DNA of 45,181 bases from an uncultured Eubacterium sp. (GCA_947385775.1 CANDMI010000027.1:1-45181), one strand, 5' to 3'. Counted from the stretch's first letter, positions 7,524 through 16,412 are shown. Notes: a model not told the origin generated them from the sequence alone. A program made the numbers and translations.

Positions 7524-9200
7524 GTGAAAGATGAAGAAAAACAACATAATATAGATTATGATAAAAATTATGGATTAGCAGAGGAATCAGAATATGAGGA
7601 AGAAATTTTTACTGTTATAACGGATAATGATCATGAAGAAACAATATTTCATTTTTGCGAAGCGATCTTTCGGAATAGTATTTTTGAAACGGTCGATGCT
7701 GGAAGTGATGTGATACATGGTTTTATGCTTGATTTAAGCAGACTGTTAAAGCAATTTCCAAGACCATATACGATAGTCCAGGAATTTTACCATATTGATC
7801 CTAGCTATCGAGATACTTATTATACATATTTCTCGAATCAGCATTTTCAAGTAAGGAGATATTCCCGGAGATTATCTTTTTTTGCTGAAATAATGAACGA
7901 GGAAGATTTTTTTGCAGAAAATAAAGAAAGACAAAACCACATTGCGCAACATTTTATGGGGGCTTGCGTCATAAATCCCTTAACCACAGGGGTGATCGGG
8001 CGCACTCTGATAAATCCTTTGTATGTTTTAAATCCAACAATATTACCGGTATATGTACGCTTGTCTAAGTTTGAATTGAATGTTTACGGGAAAAAATTTT
8101 ATGTGAATGCGTTTCCATACCGTATGCAGGATGAGGAAACTATGAGATGTGCGGAGGTATCGCTTTTAAATTTGTTAGAATATTATGCGAATAGTTATCA
8201 TGATTATAGAAGCGTTGTACCGAGTGAGATATTGGAAAATGAGCAAAAGCATAGCCATGAAAGAGTGCTGCCTTCCAGGGGGATTTCTTATCCTATATTG
8301 ACAAAAGTATTGTCGGAGTTTGGTTTTTCGCCGAGATTATATAATTTGTCGTCCATAGATAAGTATAGTTTATCTCAAATTACACAGGAAGATGAATTAA
8401 AAAGATGTTTGCATTATTACATAGAATCTGGCATTCCGGTTGCGTTAAATTTATTGCCAGTGGGAAGTAGCGGTTCTGGGCATTCTATGGTTTGCATCGG
8501 GCATGGAAGTCCGAAGAAAGCTTTAATGAAGAGGGCAAAACGAAATAAATGGATTTCCTGGGAAAATAAAGAGCATTGTCATCCGCTTATAAATTCCGCT
8601 GATTTTTATGAAAGCTATGTCGTCGTAGATGATAATCAACCAGTGTATCAAGTCAAGCCATTTCGACATCTTTCAATGTATCCTGATATGAGAGTGGAAA
8701 ATATCGCGGTTCCTCTATATAAGAGAATGTTTTTAGATGCGTCCGATGCGGCGGCGATCGTAAGGTCTGTCTTACATCATGAGCAGTTTGGCATTGATGT
8801 GTGGTCTGATAAGTTTTTAAATGAAAGAGAAGATGTGATCATAAGGTTGTTTATGGCATCATCCCGCAGTTTAAAAAACTTCCGATCAGATACAATTAAA
8901 AATATTTATGCGAAAGAAGCGTATGTCATAGTGCCTATGCCGCGTTTTGTTTGGGTTTGTGAATTGTATAGAGAAAGAGAGTATGAAAAATTAAAGGCTT
9001 TTGGAGAAATTGTAATTGATGCAACATCAGCATTTGGAAGAGGGAATAGCGCTTGCAGTTTAATATTGATGCACTATCCTAAGGTGATAGGGATTCGTTA
9101 TCCAGAACAGACAAACCCTGAGATTGACGAAATGGTTGAGTTAGAGGATGATGAACTCTTTGACGGGTATCAAAGGAATTTGTGTAAAATAACAACCTGA
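7524..9200 (+). CDS. large protein with papain/C39-like cysteine peptidase core, unknown function
   Basis: This 558-aa protein has no signal peptide. Its middle third shows a plausible papain-fold catalytic set: Q202, then C209 (MRCAEVSLLNLLEYY, the Cys at the start of a helix), H320 in SGHSMVCIGHG, and D369/D370 in YVVVDDNQPVYQV. The Gln-x6-Cys spacing, the His at the start of a beta-strand and the following Asp match C39-like and BtrH-N-like folds. The N-terminal 200 and C-terminal 170 residues match nothing I know. A GTG start is chosen because no closer ATG exists; GGAGG lies 12 bases upstream, which is long. It is AT-rich like its upstream partner. It could be a peptidase, a peptide-cleaving maturase, or an acyltransferase on the same fold. 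Assignment rests on motif reading only. Confidence 0.6.
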   Translation: MKDEEKQHNIDYDKNYGLAEESEYEEEIFTVITDNDHEETIFHFCEAIFRNSIFETVDAGSDVIHGFMLDLSRLLKQFPRPYTIVQEFYHIDPSYRDTYYTYFSNQHFQVRRYSRRLSFFAEIMNEEDFFAENKERQNHIAQHFMGACVINPLTTGVIGRTLINPLYVLNPTILPVYVRLSKFELNVYGKKFYVNAFPYRMQDEETMRCAEVSLLNLLEYYANSYHDYRSVVPSEILENEQKHSHERVLPSRGISYPILTKVLSEFGFSPRLYNLSSIDKYSLSQITQEDELKRCLHYYIESGIPVALNLLPVGSSGSGHSMVCIGHGSPKKALMKRAKRNKWISWENKEHCHPLINSADFYESYVVVDDNQPVYQVKPFRHLSMYPDMRVENIAVPLYKRMFLDASDAAAIVRSVLHHEQFGIDVWSDKFLNEREDVIIRLFMASSRSLKNFRSDTIKNIYAKEAYVIVPMPRFVWVCELYREREYEKLKAFGEIVIDATSAFGRGNSACSLILMHYPKVIGIRYPEQTNPEIDEMVELEDDELFDGYQRNLCKITT

Positions 9201-9437
9201 AAATACCATGAAATATTTATGATGAAAATGCATATATTATTAGTGAAAAACAGATTTTGTTACAGTGAAGCCAAAGGCTGAATTAAACTAAACAATAAGT
9301 TTTCATCTTTACAGATGTTGACACGTAAGGAGTTTTATGCTAATATATCGAAATATAAAGAGTTATATAAAAGAGGGGGTCTCTGAAAGATTGTCGGAGA
9401 TTTGCAAAATCGTTTGTACGACGGAGGGATAGTAGCC
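9201..9437 (+). promoter_or_regulatory. intergenic region with promoter for the 65-aa protein gene
   Basis: TTGACA at 9318-9323 and TAATAT at 9341-9346, 17 bp apart, form a good vegetative promoter. Transcription would start near 9353 and leave a leader of about 85 bases, with GGAGG ten bases before the ATG at 9438. The rest of the interval (9201-9317) is AT-rich and shows no gene and no obvious terminator after the papain-like gene. Confidence 0.6.
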
Positions 9438-9635
9438 ATGAGCATAAGCAGGATATTGAGTAAAGAAATGAATAAAAGCGGAGGGAGTGCGAGAGTGGTT
9501 AAGGTTCCTGCTAATAGACGTCCGACAGCGGAAACGCTAAAAAAACTTGAACGGGAGATTTCTGCGCAAGTGATTGCCAATGAAGCAATGCGCAGCAGAA
9601 GTATGCAAAATGCCTCCAAAATGTCAAAGTGGTAA
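9438..9635 (+). CDS. small basic hypothetical protein (65 aa)
   Basis: A 65-residue, lysine/arginine-rich, largely helical protein (MSISRILSKEMNKSGG start; a charged helix near ETLKKLEREISAQVIANEAM) with no membrane segment or cysteine. GGAGGG precedes the ATG at 9438; an upstream ATG at 9402 lacks such a site. It has its own promoter (9318-9346) and a strong terminator (9722-9763), which argues that it is a genuine expressed gene. It lies directly after the papain-like gene and could be its substrate, partner or regulator, but nothing in the sequence proves this. No leader-peptide double-glycine motif with a cleavable core is evident. Confidence 0.55.
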   Translation: MSISRILSKEMNKSGGSARVVKVPANRRPTAETLKKLEREISAQVIANEAMRSRSMQNASKMSKW

Positions 9636-9721
9636 TATTTGCAGAGATAACAGCGAACGGATGTTTTGAATATTTATGGATATAGGAATGCTTTTAGAGT
9701 AAACAGTTCTGTATCTTATAT

Positions 9722-9763
9722 AGCCGAGAGGTTTTCACAACGAAAATCTCCCGGCTGTTTTTT
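9722..9763 (+). terminator. intrinsic terminator after the 65-aa protein gene
   Basis: A 15-bp stem (9722-9736 with 9742-9756, one A-C mismatch and one G-U pair, loop ACAAC) is followed by a six-T run. It ends the AT-rich cassette, and its T run abuts the dispersed repeat. Confidence 0.9.
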
Positions 9764-9847
9764 ATGCGCAGGCCCACATATGGAAGTTTGCTGCTGACGC
9801 AGCATACGCTCCGGGCGATGAGTAGGGAAGATGCACTTCCCTACTCG
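9762..9847. repeat. dispersed structured repeat, copy A
   Basis: This 86-bp element is clearly related to 42861-42942. Both begin with TTATGCGCAGGCCC directly at a terminator T run. Internal structure: a GCTGC-TGAC-GCAGC hairpin (9790-9803), then an 11-bp stem GAGTAGGGAAG/CTTCCCTACTC (9820-9846) with a 5-base loop. The outer stem that is perfect in copy B is degraded here. No coding potential is evident. Confidence 0.8.
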
Positions 9848-9942
9848 ATTTTTCGGGGAGATGTGCGTAACAGACCTGCATACAGGTCTTAGTGCCTACG
9901 AGAGATGCAGTCCGTGCCCGGTGATTGAAATGAATCCGCCTC

Positions 9943-9971
9943 TTGACAACCCTCCTTTTGCGTCCTATACT
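9943..9971 (+). promoter_or_regulatory. promoter of the gntR-type operon
   Basis: TTGACA (9943-9948) and TATACT (9966-9971) are separated by 17 bp, and the coding start follows at 10018. As YtrA-type repressors usually control their own operon, the region just downstream (to 10010) is the likely operator, but I see no clear dyad. Confidence 0.8.
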
Positions 9972-10017
9972 GTATTTATCAAAATAACACACATAAAAAC
10001 AGACTGGCGGTGAGGAT

Positions 10018-10395
10018 TTGGAGATTATTGTTAGCAATAAAGCCAGCCGTCCATTATATGAACAGATTGCCACACAAATAAAAGCGGCGATCATGAACGG
10101 GGAGTTAAAGGCAGGTGAGGCGATACCTTCGGTGCGGGCTTTGGCGAAATCTTTGCATATCAGCATATTAACAGTCCAAAAAGCGTATTCTACGTTACAG
10201 GAGGATGGGTTTATTGAGACAACGGCAGGAAAGGGCTGTTATGTATCCGTGCAAAATCAGGACTTTTATTTAGAAGAACAGCAAAAAAAGATCGAGGAGA
10301 AATTTACGGAGGCGATTGAAATTGCCCGCACAAGCGGAATCTCGTTTGACAAACTGGTTGACTTGCTTACGATTTTATATGAGGAGGAAACATGA
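10018..10395 (+). CDS. GntR-family transcriptional regulator, YtrA subfamily
   Basis: A 125-aa protein: a GntR winged helix (about 8-75: PLYEQIATQIKAAIMNGELKAGE, then IPSVRALAKSLHISILTVQKAYSTLQEDGFIET) plus a short C-terminal helical tail typical of the YtrA subfamily, which lacks a large effector domain. It starts at TTG 10018, which gives the usual E-I-I-V-S-N opening of the family; GGCGG lies seven bases upstream. It heads an operon and overlaps the DUF1905 gene by four bases (ATGA). It probably represses this operon in response to an envelope-stress or small-molecule cue; the signal is unknown. Confidence 0.9.
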   Translation: MEIIVSNKASRPLYEQIATQIKAAIMNGELKAGEAIPSVRALAKSLHISILTVQKAYSTLQEDGFIETTAGKGCYVSVQNQDFYLEEQQKKIEEKFTEAIEIARTSGISFDKLVDLLTILYEEET

Positions 10396-10781
10396 AAGAT
10401 AAAACTTATACCCAAGGGCATACGTATTTTCCAAATGATTTGCCGTTAGCCGGCGAATTTTTTGAAAGCTGTAATAGAAAAAACGGCATATCATTTGGAC
10501 ACAGGGTATATCAATTTACCGCAAAAATTCATACGATCCCGCAAAAAGGCGGGGCGTATATTGTGTTTCCCTACGATATCCGAAAAGAATTTGGCAAAGG
10601 CAGGGTCAAGGCGCATGTGACGTTTGACGGGGTAGCGTATGACGGGAGTATTGTAAATATGGGGCTAAAAAATGAGGATGGAAGCGTCTGCTACATTATC
10701 GGCATGCTAAAATCCATCCGCAGCCAGCTAGGCAAGTCCGAGGGGGATGAAGTGGAGGTAACGGTTTGCGAACGGTTTTAA
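10392..10781 (+). CDS. DUF1905 domain protein
   Basis: A 129-aa cytoplasmic protein whose residues 38-127 match the DUF1905 pattern: an F-x-A-x-I strand, GGAYIVFPYDIRKEFGKGRVKAHVTFDG, then a hydrophobic core IIGMLKSIRSQLGKSEGDEVEVTV. The fold is a small beta-barrel of unknown function. The first 35 residues are specific to this protein. It overlaps the gntR stop by four bases and the glycosyltransferase start by 16 bases, so all three are translationally coupled. Confidence 0.8.
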   Translation: MKDKTYTQGHTYFPNDLPLAGEFFESCNRKNGISFGHRVYQFTAKIHTIPQKGGAYIVFPYDIRKEFGKGRVKAHVTFDGVAYDGSIVNMGLKNEDGSVCYIIGMLKSIRSQLGKSEGDEVEVTVCERF

Positions 10782-11692
10782 TAGAAGCGGTTATTACAAG
10801 CTATAACCAGGGGGATATGATCTTAGAAGCCGTTCAGTCGGTTTGCGCGCAGACACGGTTGCCGCAGAAGATTATCATTGTAGACGACGGTTCTACGGAT
10901 GCAAATTCCCTTCGGGTGTTAAAAGATATAGAACACGCTTCCGATCTGCCGGTTCCGGTAAGTGTATATTATCAGGAAAATAAAGGAGTTTCGTCCGCAA
11001 GAAATGCCGGGATACAAAAATCGGCGGCGCCGATGATACTGGTTTTAGATGGGGATGACAGGCTGGAGCCAGATTATATCGAATGTGTGGGCCAACTGCT
11101 ATGGGAACATCCGTTTATGGTGGCGGCTTCGTCCTGGATGCATACATTCGGGGCGCTGGATGCCGTCATCTGCCCGGATGGAGGGGATATAAGCTCATTT
11201 TTGTCTCACAATTGCTGTCCGGCAACCCATATTATGCGCAGGGAAGCGTTTTTAAAGTGTGGCGGCTATGATGAAACGATGCGTTCGGGATTTGAGGACT
11301 GGGATTTCTTTTTAAATATGCTGGAAACACATCCGCAAGCCTGCATCGGGATTGTGGATAAGCCTTTGATCCAGTATCGTACAGCGCCGGCTTCTTCGAA
11401 TATAAAAAGTATGGAAAAACGGCTTGCGCTGATGCGCGGCATAATAGAAAAGCACATGGGCAGTTATCAAAGCCATATTGCAGATGCCATACTGGGGATA
11501 GAAGCGATCGCAGATGCCAGGCTTTATGGATGGGAAAACGAAATGGCCTTTGCAAAGGCCGATCACCGGGAATTAAGCCCGCTGTCTAAAAAATTTTTGG
11601 AAAATCCGTCATACGGAGATGGCGGGATGGCTTCGGCTGTACGGATTGCTTCTATAAGAAATGGAATAAGAAATAGAATAGAATTATCCTGA
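10766..11692 (+). CDS. family 2 glycosyltransferase
   Basis: A 308-aa GT-A fold enzyme. VITSYNQGDMILEAVQSVCAQT and IIVDDGSTD form the nucleotide-sugar site. NKGVSSARNAGI, LVLDGDDRLEPDYIE (metal-binding D-x-D) and FEDWDFFLNMLE (catalytic E-D region) follow in GT2 order. The start is TTG 10766, with GGAGG seven bases upstream inside the DUF1905 gene. No membrane helix is present, so it is probably a soluble or peripheral enzyme adding a sugar to a glycan or a protein. Donor and acceptor are unknown, and no polysaccharide cluster is adjacent. Confidence 0.88.
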   Translation: MRTVLIEAVITSYNQGDMILEAVQSVCAQTRLPQKIIIVDDGSTDANSLRVLKDIEHASDLPVPVSVYYQENKGVSSARNAGIQKSAAPMILVLDGDDRLEPDYIECVGQLLWEHPFMVAASSWMHTFGALDAVICPDGGDISSFLSHNCCPATHIMRREAFLKCGGYDETMRSGFEDWDFFLNMLETHPQACIGIVDKPLIQYRTAPASSNIKSMEKRLALMRGIIEKHMGSYQSHIADAILGIEAIADARLYGWENEMAFAKADHRELSPLSKKFLENPSYGDGGMASAVRIASIRNGIRNRIELS

Positions 11693-11745
11693 ATAATAAA
11701 AATCAGGGCCTGTGTTAGAATGCTGGCCGGCAATAAGGAGGAAAA

Positions 11746-12354
11746 ATGAAAAAATTAATATTATTTGTAATTTTGCAGCAGTACGCGGATTGGGAAGCCG
11801 CTTATATCTCATCCGCCATTTCCATGCTTGGACAGGGAAAATACGATATCAAGACGGTATCCTTGTCAAAAGAAAGCGTTTGTTCCATCGGCGGTTTTCA
11901 GGTAATGCCGGACTATGATCTGTCAACTATGCCAGAGTCCTATGAAGCGCTTATCCTGATCGGCGGTTTAAGCTGGAGAGGGGAAAATACGCAAAAGATC
12001 GGGGAGCTGGCCAGAGACTGCGTTCAGAAGAAAAAGCTGCTGGGCGGGATTTGCGATGCCGCCGCGTTTTTAGGCACAGCAGGCGTTTTAAACCATGCTG
12101 TGCATACGGCGAACGATTTAAATGACTTGAAACAGTGGGCGAAAGACGCCTATACCGGGGAGGAAAATTTTATCGCAAAGCAGGCGGTATGTGATAGGAA
12201 CATTGTGACAGCCAACGGCACGGCACCTTTGGAGTTTGCAAAGGAGATTTTATTTGCGTTACATGCAGCGGATGAAAAGGCCATTACGGAATGGTACAAT
12301 TTCCATAAGCTGGGCGTATACACGGCGCCGATGCCTGGCGCGGCTCAAAAATAA
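11746..12354 (+). CDS. DJ-1/PfpI family protein
   Basis: This 202-aa single-domain protein has the class I glutamine-amidotransferase-like fold. The nucleophile elbow is GGICDAAAFL with C103 as the reactive cysteine, preceded by the strand ALILIGG and the conserved N-terminal acidic residue in YADWEAAY. Members act as glyoxalase/deglycase-like or stress-related enzymes; this subgroup is uncharacterised. It has AAGGAGG before the ATG. Its stop codon lies one base from the stop codon of the convergent exporter gene, with no terminator in between. Confidence 0.88.
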   Translation: MKKLILFVILQQYADWEAAYISSAISMLGQGKYDIKTVSLSKESVCSIGGFQVMPDYDLSTMPESYEALILIGGLSWRGENTQKIGELARDCVQKKKLLGGICDAAAFLGTAGVLNHAVHTANDLNDLKQWAKDAYTGEENFIAKQAVCDRNIVTANGTAPLEFAKEILFALHAADEKAITEWYNFHKLGVYTAPMPGAAQK

Positions 12355-12355
12355 G

Positions 12356-14095
12356 TTACGCGAACTGGCTATTGTAGAGGGCGGCGTATTTGCCGTTCTT
12401 TTGCATAAGCGATTCGTGGTTTCCGATTTCTTTGATATCCCCGTCTTCCATATATAAAATAACGTCGGCGTCCCGGATGGTGGAAAGCCTGTGGGCGATG
12501 ACAAAGCTGGTGCGGCCCTTCATAAGCCGCTTCATGGCCCGCTGTATCAAAACCTCCGTATGGGTGTCCACATTGCTGGTGGCTTCGTCTAAGATCATAA
12601 TCTCAGGGTCGGATGCGATCGCCCTGGCAATGGTAAGAAGCTGGCGTTCCCCCTGGGAAATGTTTTCCGCGCCTTTGGTAAGCTGCATATCGTATCCGCC
12701 AGGCAGCGTTTTGATAAAGCTGTGGGCGCAGGCGGATTTTGCGGAAGCGATGATTTTATCCCGGTCTGGCGTTTTTTGTCCATAGCCGATGTTTTCGGCA
12801 ATCGTCCCCTCAAAAAGCCAAGTGTCCTGCAAGACCATCCCAAAACGGCTTCGCAGCTCCTGCCTTGACATATCGCGGATATTCGTGCCATCCACGGTAA
12901 TGGAGCCGCCGCTTATTTCATAAAATCGCATTAATAAATTGATCAGCGTGGTTTTCCCTGCCCCGGTAGGGCCGACGATGGCGGCTTTTTGCCCGGGCTT
13001 TACGGTCAGGCTCACACCGTCCATAAGCATACGCTCTGGCGTATAGCCAAACCGCACATTTTGAAATGTAACGCTGCCGGAGCGGTTTTTTGGCATGGTG
13101 CAGCTTTCAGCCTGCGGCAGTTCTTCGGAAGCGTCTAATAAATCAATGATGCGGCCTGCCGCGGCTTTAGCGGCCCCAAAGCTTCCAGCCATGCCTGCCA
13201 GCGAGGAAAAAGGCTCGGCAAAACGGCGGGTATATTCCAGCATCGCCTGTACGTTTCCTACGGTAATCTGTCCGCCTATTGCGCGCAGGCAGCCGATGGC
13301 GGCGCAGGCCACATAGCCCATGTCGTTTACAAAGGTCGTGATCGGGCTTACGGCCCCGGCGGCCGTCTCCGCCTTATAGGAGCTGGTTTTCAACGCCTGG
13401 TTTAAAGCGTGGAATTGCCCCGCTGCCCGTTTTTGGCGGCAAAATGACTGGACGATCTGCTGCCCGTTGTACATTTCTTCGATATAGCCGTTTAGCTGGC
13501 CGAGCAGCTCCTGCTGCTTTCCATAATGCCTGCCGCCGGATTTCATAACGCCTGCCGCGCTAAGCATTGACAGCGGTATCAGGATAACCGGAATCAGCGT
13601 AAGCCCCGGGCTGATGGCAAGCATCATCCAAAAAATGCCTATTGCGGTAATTGCCTGCGTTACGATGGAAGTCAGGTTTTGGCTGACCGTATTGTTGATG
13701 GTGTCCACGTCGTTTGTAATGACGCTTAAAATATCGCCATGGGTGTTGGTATCGTAAAAATCCAGCTTTAACCGGTGCATTTTGCGGTTAATGTCGCTTC
13801 GGATTTCTTGCATAACGCTGGAAGTGACCTTTGCCATATGAAACCCCTGTAAAAACAAAAAGAACTGCGATACCAGATAAAGGCATACAAAGGCGGCAAG
13901 CAGCCATAAAATCGCATCCCAGTAAAATACGCCGTCCCGGAGGCTGTCAAATAAGGCAGTCGTGACCTTACCGATGACAAATGGCGCAAGCACGGTAAAA
14001 ACCGTACTGACGGACGCAAACAGTATGACGAAAAATAAGCGCAGTCTATGCCCCTTCAGATAGCTGGCCAGCCGTTTTAAAGTATGTTTTTTCAT
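12356..14095 (-). CDS. ABC exporter half-transporter, catalytic-site subunit
   Basis: This 579-aa protein has a six-helix exporter membrane domain (about 15-310) and an ATPase domain (about 340-575). The ATPase shows Walker A GPTGAGKTT, a Q-loop (FGMVLQDTWLF), a degenerate signature NISQGERQ in place of LSGGQ, Walker B IMILDEATSNVD with catalytic Glu, and the switch His in VIAHRLS. It starts one base after the stop of its partner gene. The two complementary defects (signature here, catalytic Glu there) are diagnostic of heterodimeric multidrug exporters such as the BmrCD and TM287/288 type. It acts in the cytoplasmic membrane as a drug, lipid or peptide exporter; the substrate is not readable. 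Confidence 0.92.
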   Translation of the reverse strand: MKKHTLKRLASYLKGHRLRLFFVILFASVSTVFTVLAPFVIGKVTTALFDSLRDGVFYWDAILWLLAAFVCLYLVSQFFLFLQGFHMAKVTSSVMQEIRSDINRKMHRLKLDFYDTNTHGDILSVITNDVDTINNTVSQNLTSIVTQAITAIGIFWMMLAISPGLTLIPVILIPLSMLSAAGVMKSGGRHYGKQQELLGQLNGYIEEMYNGQQIVQSFCRQKRAAGQFHALNQALKTSSYKAETAAGAVSPITTFVNDMGYVACAAIGCLRAIGGQITVGNVQAMLEYTRRFAEPFSSLAGMAGSFGAAKAAAGRIIDLLDASEELPQAESCTMPKNRSGSVTFQNVRFGYTPERMLMDGVSLTVKPGQKAAIVGPTGAGKTTLINLLMRFYEISGGSITVDGTNIRDMSRQELRSRFGMVLQDTWLFEGTIAENIGYGQKTPDRDKIIASAKSACAHSFIKTLPGGYDMQLTKGAENISQGERQLLTIARAIASDPEIMILDEATSNVDTHTEVLIQRAMKRLMKGRTSFVIAHRLSTIRDADVILYMEDGDIKEIGNHESLMQKNGKYAALYNSQFA

Positions 14096-14096
14096 T

Positions 14097-15821
14097 TCAG
14101 ACCGCCTCCTTTCCCAGTTGGATCTGCGCGATCTCGCGGTAGAGCGGGCAGTTTTCCAAAAGCTCTTTATGTGTCCCCTGGCCTACGATCATTCCGTCGT
14201 CCACTACCAGGATGCGGTCTGCGTCCATAATGGAGCTGACGCGCTGGGCGACGATGATCACAGCCGCGTCTCCTACCGCGTTTTTCAGGTTTTCTCGAAG
14301 CTGCTGGTCGGTTTTCATATCCAGCGCGGAAAAGCTGTCGTCAAACAGATAGATTTCCGGCTTTTTCATAACCGTCCTTGCAATCGCTATACGCTGGCGC
14401 TGCCCGCCGGAAAGGTTTGTCCCGCCCTGGGCCACCGGGTCGTGATAGCCCTTTTCCTTTTTTAAAATAAATTCCCCGGCGCAGGCGATACGGGCCGCTT
14501 CCTGCCAGTCCTTTTCACAGCCTTTTTCATTTCCAAAATTTAAATTGGAAGCGATATCGCCGGAAAACAGTATATTTTTTTGCGGCACATATCCGATCAA
14601 AGAACGAAGCTCGTCCACCGCATACTCCTTAGCGTCCACGCCGTCTATGAGAACTGTGCCAAACAGCGGGTCGTACAGGCGCGGGATCAGCTTTAAGATG
14701 CTGGATTTCCCACGGCCGGTGCCGCCGATAATAGCGGTGGTCTCCCCGGGATGGGTTTTAAAGCAGATGTCTTTTAAAATCGGCTCCGGCGCCCCCGGAT
14801 AGGCAAAGGTTACATGGCGAAACTCCACGGTAGACCGAAGAGGCCGTTCCTGCAAAGGGAAATTTCCATCCCGGATACGGCTTTCGGTTTTTAAAACCTC
14901 CGCGATCCGTCTGGAACAGGCGTATGCCGTAGGAAACATCATGATCACGATCGCAAGCATCATAACGGACATTAACACCATGCTGATATACTGGCTGTTT
15001 GCGACCAAAGAGCCTACCTGCATTGCGCCCGTTTCCACATAGTGGGCGCCAAGTCCCAGCACCGCCGCGGTGGTAATGCCAAAGATCAGGTTAATGACCG
15101 GCATTAAAAGGCTTGTGACCCGCCCGGACGCCACCTCGGTGAATGCGTAATCGGCATTTGCGGCTTCAAATCGGCGGCTTTCGCGATCCTGTCTGTTAAA
15201 CGCCCGGATGACCCGCACACCTTCTAAGGATTCCAGAAAAAGCTGGTTGATCTTATCAAGCTTTTGCCTTAGTTTTATAGAATAGCGGGAAGCAAGCAGG
15301 ATCACGGAGCCGCAGCCGATCAAAAGCGCGGGGATCGCTACCCCAAGCACAGAGCTGACCTGCCCTCCGGTGGCGGCGGAAAAAACAAGCCCCGCCACCG
15401 CCATCATCGGCGCCAGAATCCCGATCCGCAAAAGCATCGTAAGAAACGTCTGCACATTTGTAATATCCGAAGTGCTGCGTGTCACCAGGCTTGCCGTCCC
15501 AAACTGGTCAAGCTCGGCGGCGGAAAAGCTCTGCACCTTTTCAAAAACCAGCCCCCGCAGCTTTGCCGAAAAATCGGTGGAAATGCGGGATGCGATCCGA
15601 ACGGATAAAAAGTTTACTATACAGGCAAATGCCGTAACGCCCGCCATAATAGCCGCCAGCGTAAATATGGCGCTGCGGGAGGAGCCTGTAACGCCGCTGC
15701 CTATCATCTGCGCAAGCAGCGAAGGCAGCATCATTTCCGCAACCGCCGCAAACAAAACCAGGACGGCTAAAAGGCATATCTGCCGTGCCGGTAAAGGCGC
15801 TTTTGAAAAAATTGTTCTCAT
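14097..15821 (-). CDS. ABC exporter half-transporter, degenerate-site subunit
   Basis: This 574-aa partner has the same layout (membrane domain about 15-310, ATPase about 335-570). It has Walker A GGTGRGKSS and a canonical signature NLSGGQRQRIAIAR. Walker B reads IYLFDDSFSALD, so Asp replaces the catalytic Glu, and Gln replaces the switch His (IIVAQRVSS). It therefore contributes the good signature to the working ATP site and the weak Walker B to the degenerate site. AAAGGGG precedes the ATG. The gene follows the GNAT gene by 54 bp on the same strand and probably shares its MerR-controlled promoter. Confidence 0.92.
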   Translation of the reverse strand: MRTIFSKAPLPARQICLLAVLVLFAAVAEMMLPSLLAQMIGSGVTGSSRSAIFTLAAIMAGVTAFACIVNFLSVRIASRISTDFSAKLRGLVFEKVQSFSAAELDQFGTASLVTRSTSDITNVQTFLTMLLRIGILAPMMAVAGLVFSAATGGQVSSVLGVAIPALLIGCGSVILLASRYSIKLRQKLDKINQLFLESLEGVRVIRAFNRQDRESRRFEAANADYAFTEVASGRVTSLLMPVINLIFGITTAAVLGLGAHYVETGAMQVGSLVANSQYISMVLMSVMMLAIVIMMFPTAYACSRRIAEVLKTESRIRDGNFPLQERPLRSTVEFRHVTFAYPGAPEPILKDICFKTHPGETTAIIGGTGRGKSSILKLIPRLYDPLFGTVLIDGVDAKEYAVDELRSLIGYVPQKNILFSGDIASNLNFGNEKGCEKDWQEAARIACAGEFILKKEKGYHDPVAQGGTNLSGGQRQRIAIARTVMKKPEIYLFDDSFSALDMKTDQQLRENLKNAVGDAAVIIVAQRVSSIMDADRILVVDDGMIVGQGTHKELLENCPLYREIAQIQLGKEAV

Positions 15822-15875
15822 AGAAAATCCCCTTTCTGAAAAATTGTTGTTATACTATATATAGATAGAAACTAT

Positions 15876-16412
15876 TTAAACAGCTAATTTAATTTTAGAT
15901 AGCCGAAACATTATGTTTCCTAAGGCATAACGCTGCAAATCCATATATTCCGGGACGGATACCATTCTGCCGTAATTTAATATCTCCATATTTCCGCTGT
16001 GTCCGGTGATAAAAATATTGGAGGAAGTAAAGCCGTTTTTCAAATAAAATCTTCTCCTTGAAATCCGCTGCGCGTTATTTTCGGCGGAAGCGTCCGGCTT
16101 TTCGATTAAAAGCACAATGGTTTTCCTGGAAAACCTCTTGCACACCTCCTGCAAAAGCCTGCTTCCGGTTCCACGGCTTCGGATTTTATTAGATACTGCT
16201 AAATAATCCACCATGACCGTGCCGCCGTATGGGATTATCATAATAAAGCCCAAAAGCGCGCCGTCCTCTACTGCCGCAAGAAGCTTTGCCTTGCCCGTTT
16301 TTACGCAATGGCGCACGGTGAAAAAAGGCTTCCGCTCCTGCTTTGGAAAAGCTTCCATATAAATGTCTTTGATATCGTTCCACTGGTGTTTTGATGCATT
16401 TACAATTTCCAT
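15876..16412 (-). CDS. GNAT-family N-acetyltransferase
   Basis: A 178-aa protein with GNAT motifs: strand 4 (VMVDYLAVSNKIRSRGTGSRLLQEV) carries the acetyl-CoA pyrophosphate loop R-x-R-G-x-G, and a later RRFYLKNGF gives the C-terminal motif B Tyr. The acceptor is unknown. It is the first gene of the minus-strand unit downstream of a 19-bp-spacer promoter facing the MerR gene, and is followed by the heterodimeric exporter. The context suggests modification plus export of a toxic compound, which is inference. The ATG at 16412 is preceded by AAAGGAG. Confidence 0.85.
   Translation of the reverse strand: MEIVNASKHQWNDIKDIYMEAFPKQERKPFFTVRHCVKTGKAKLLAAVEDGALLGFIMIIPYGGTVMVDYLAVSNKIRSRGTGSRLLQEVCKRFSRKTIVLLIEKPDASAENNAQRISRRRFYLKNGFTSSNIFITGHSGNMEILNYGRMVSVPEYMDLQRYALGNIMFRLSKIKLAV

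Noticed and set aside
9337-9432. 31-codon frame upstream of the 65-aa protein gene, and an overlapping 23-codon frame
   Set aside because: Both overlap the strong promoter at 9318-9346, so they would not lie wholly on the transcript.
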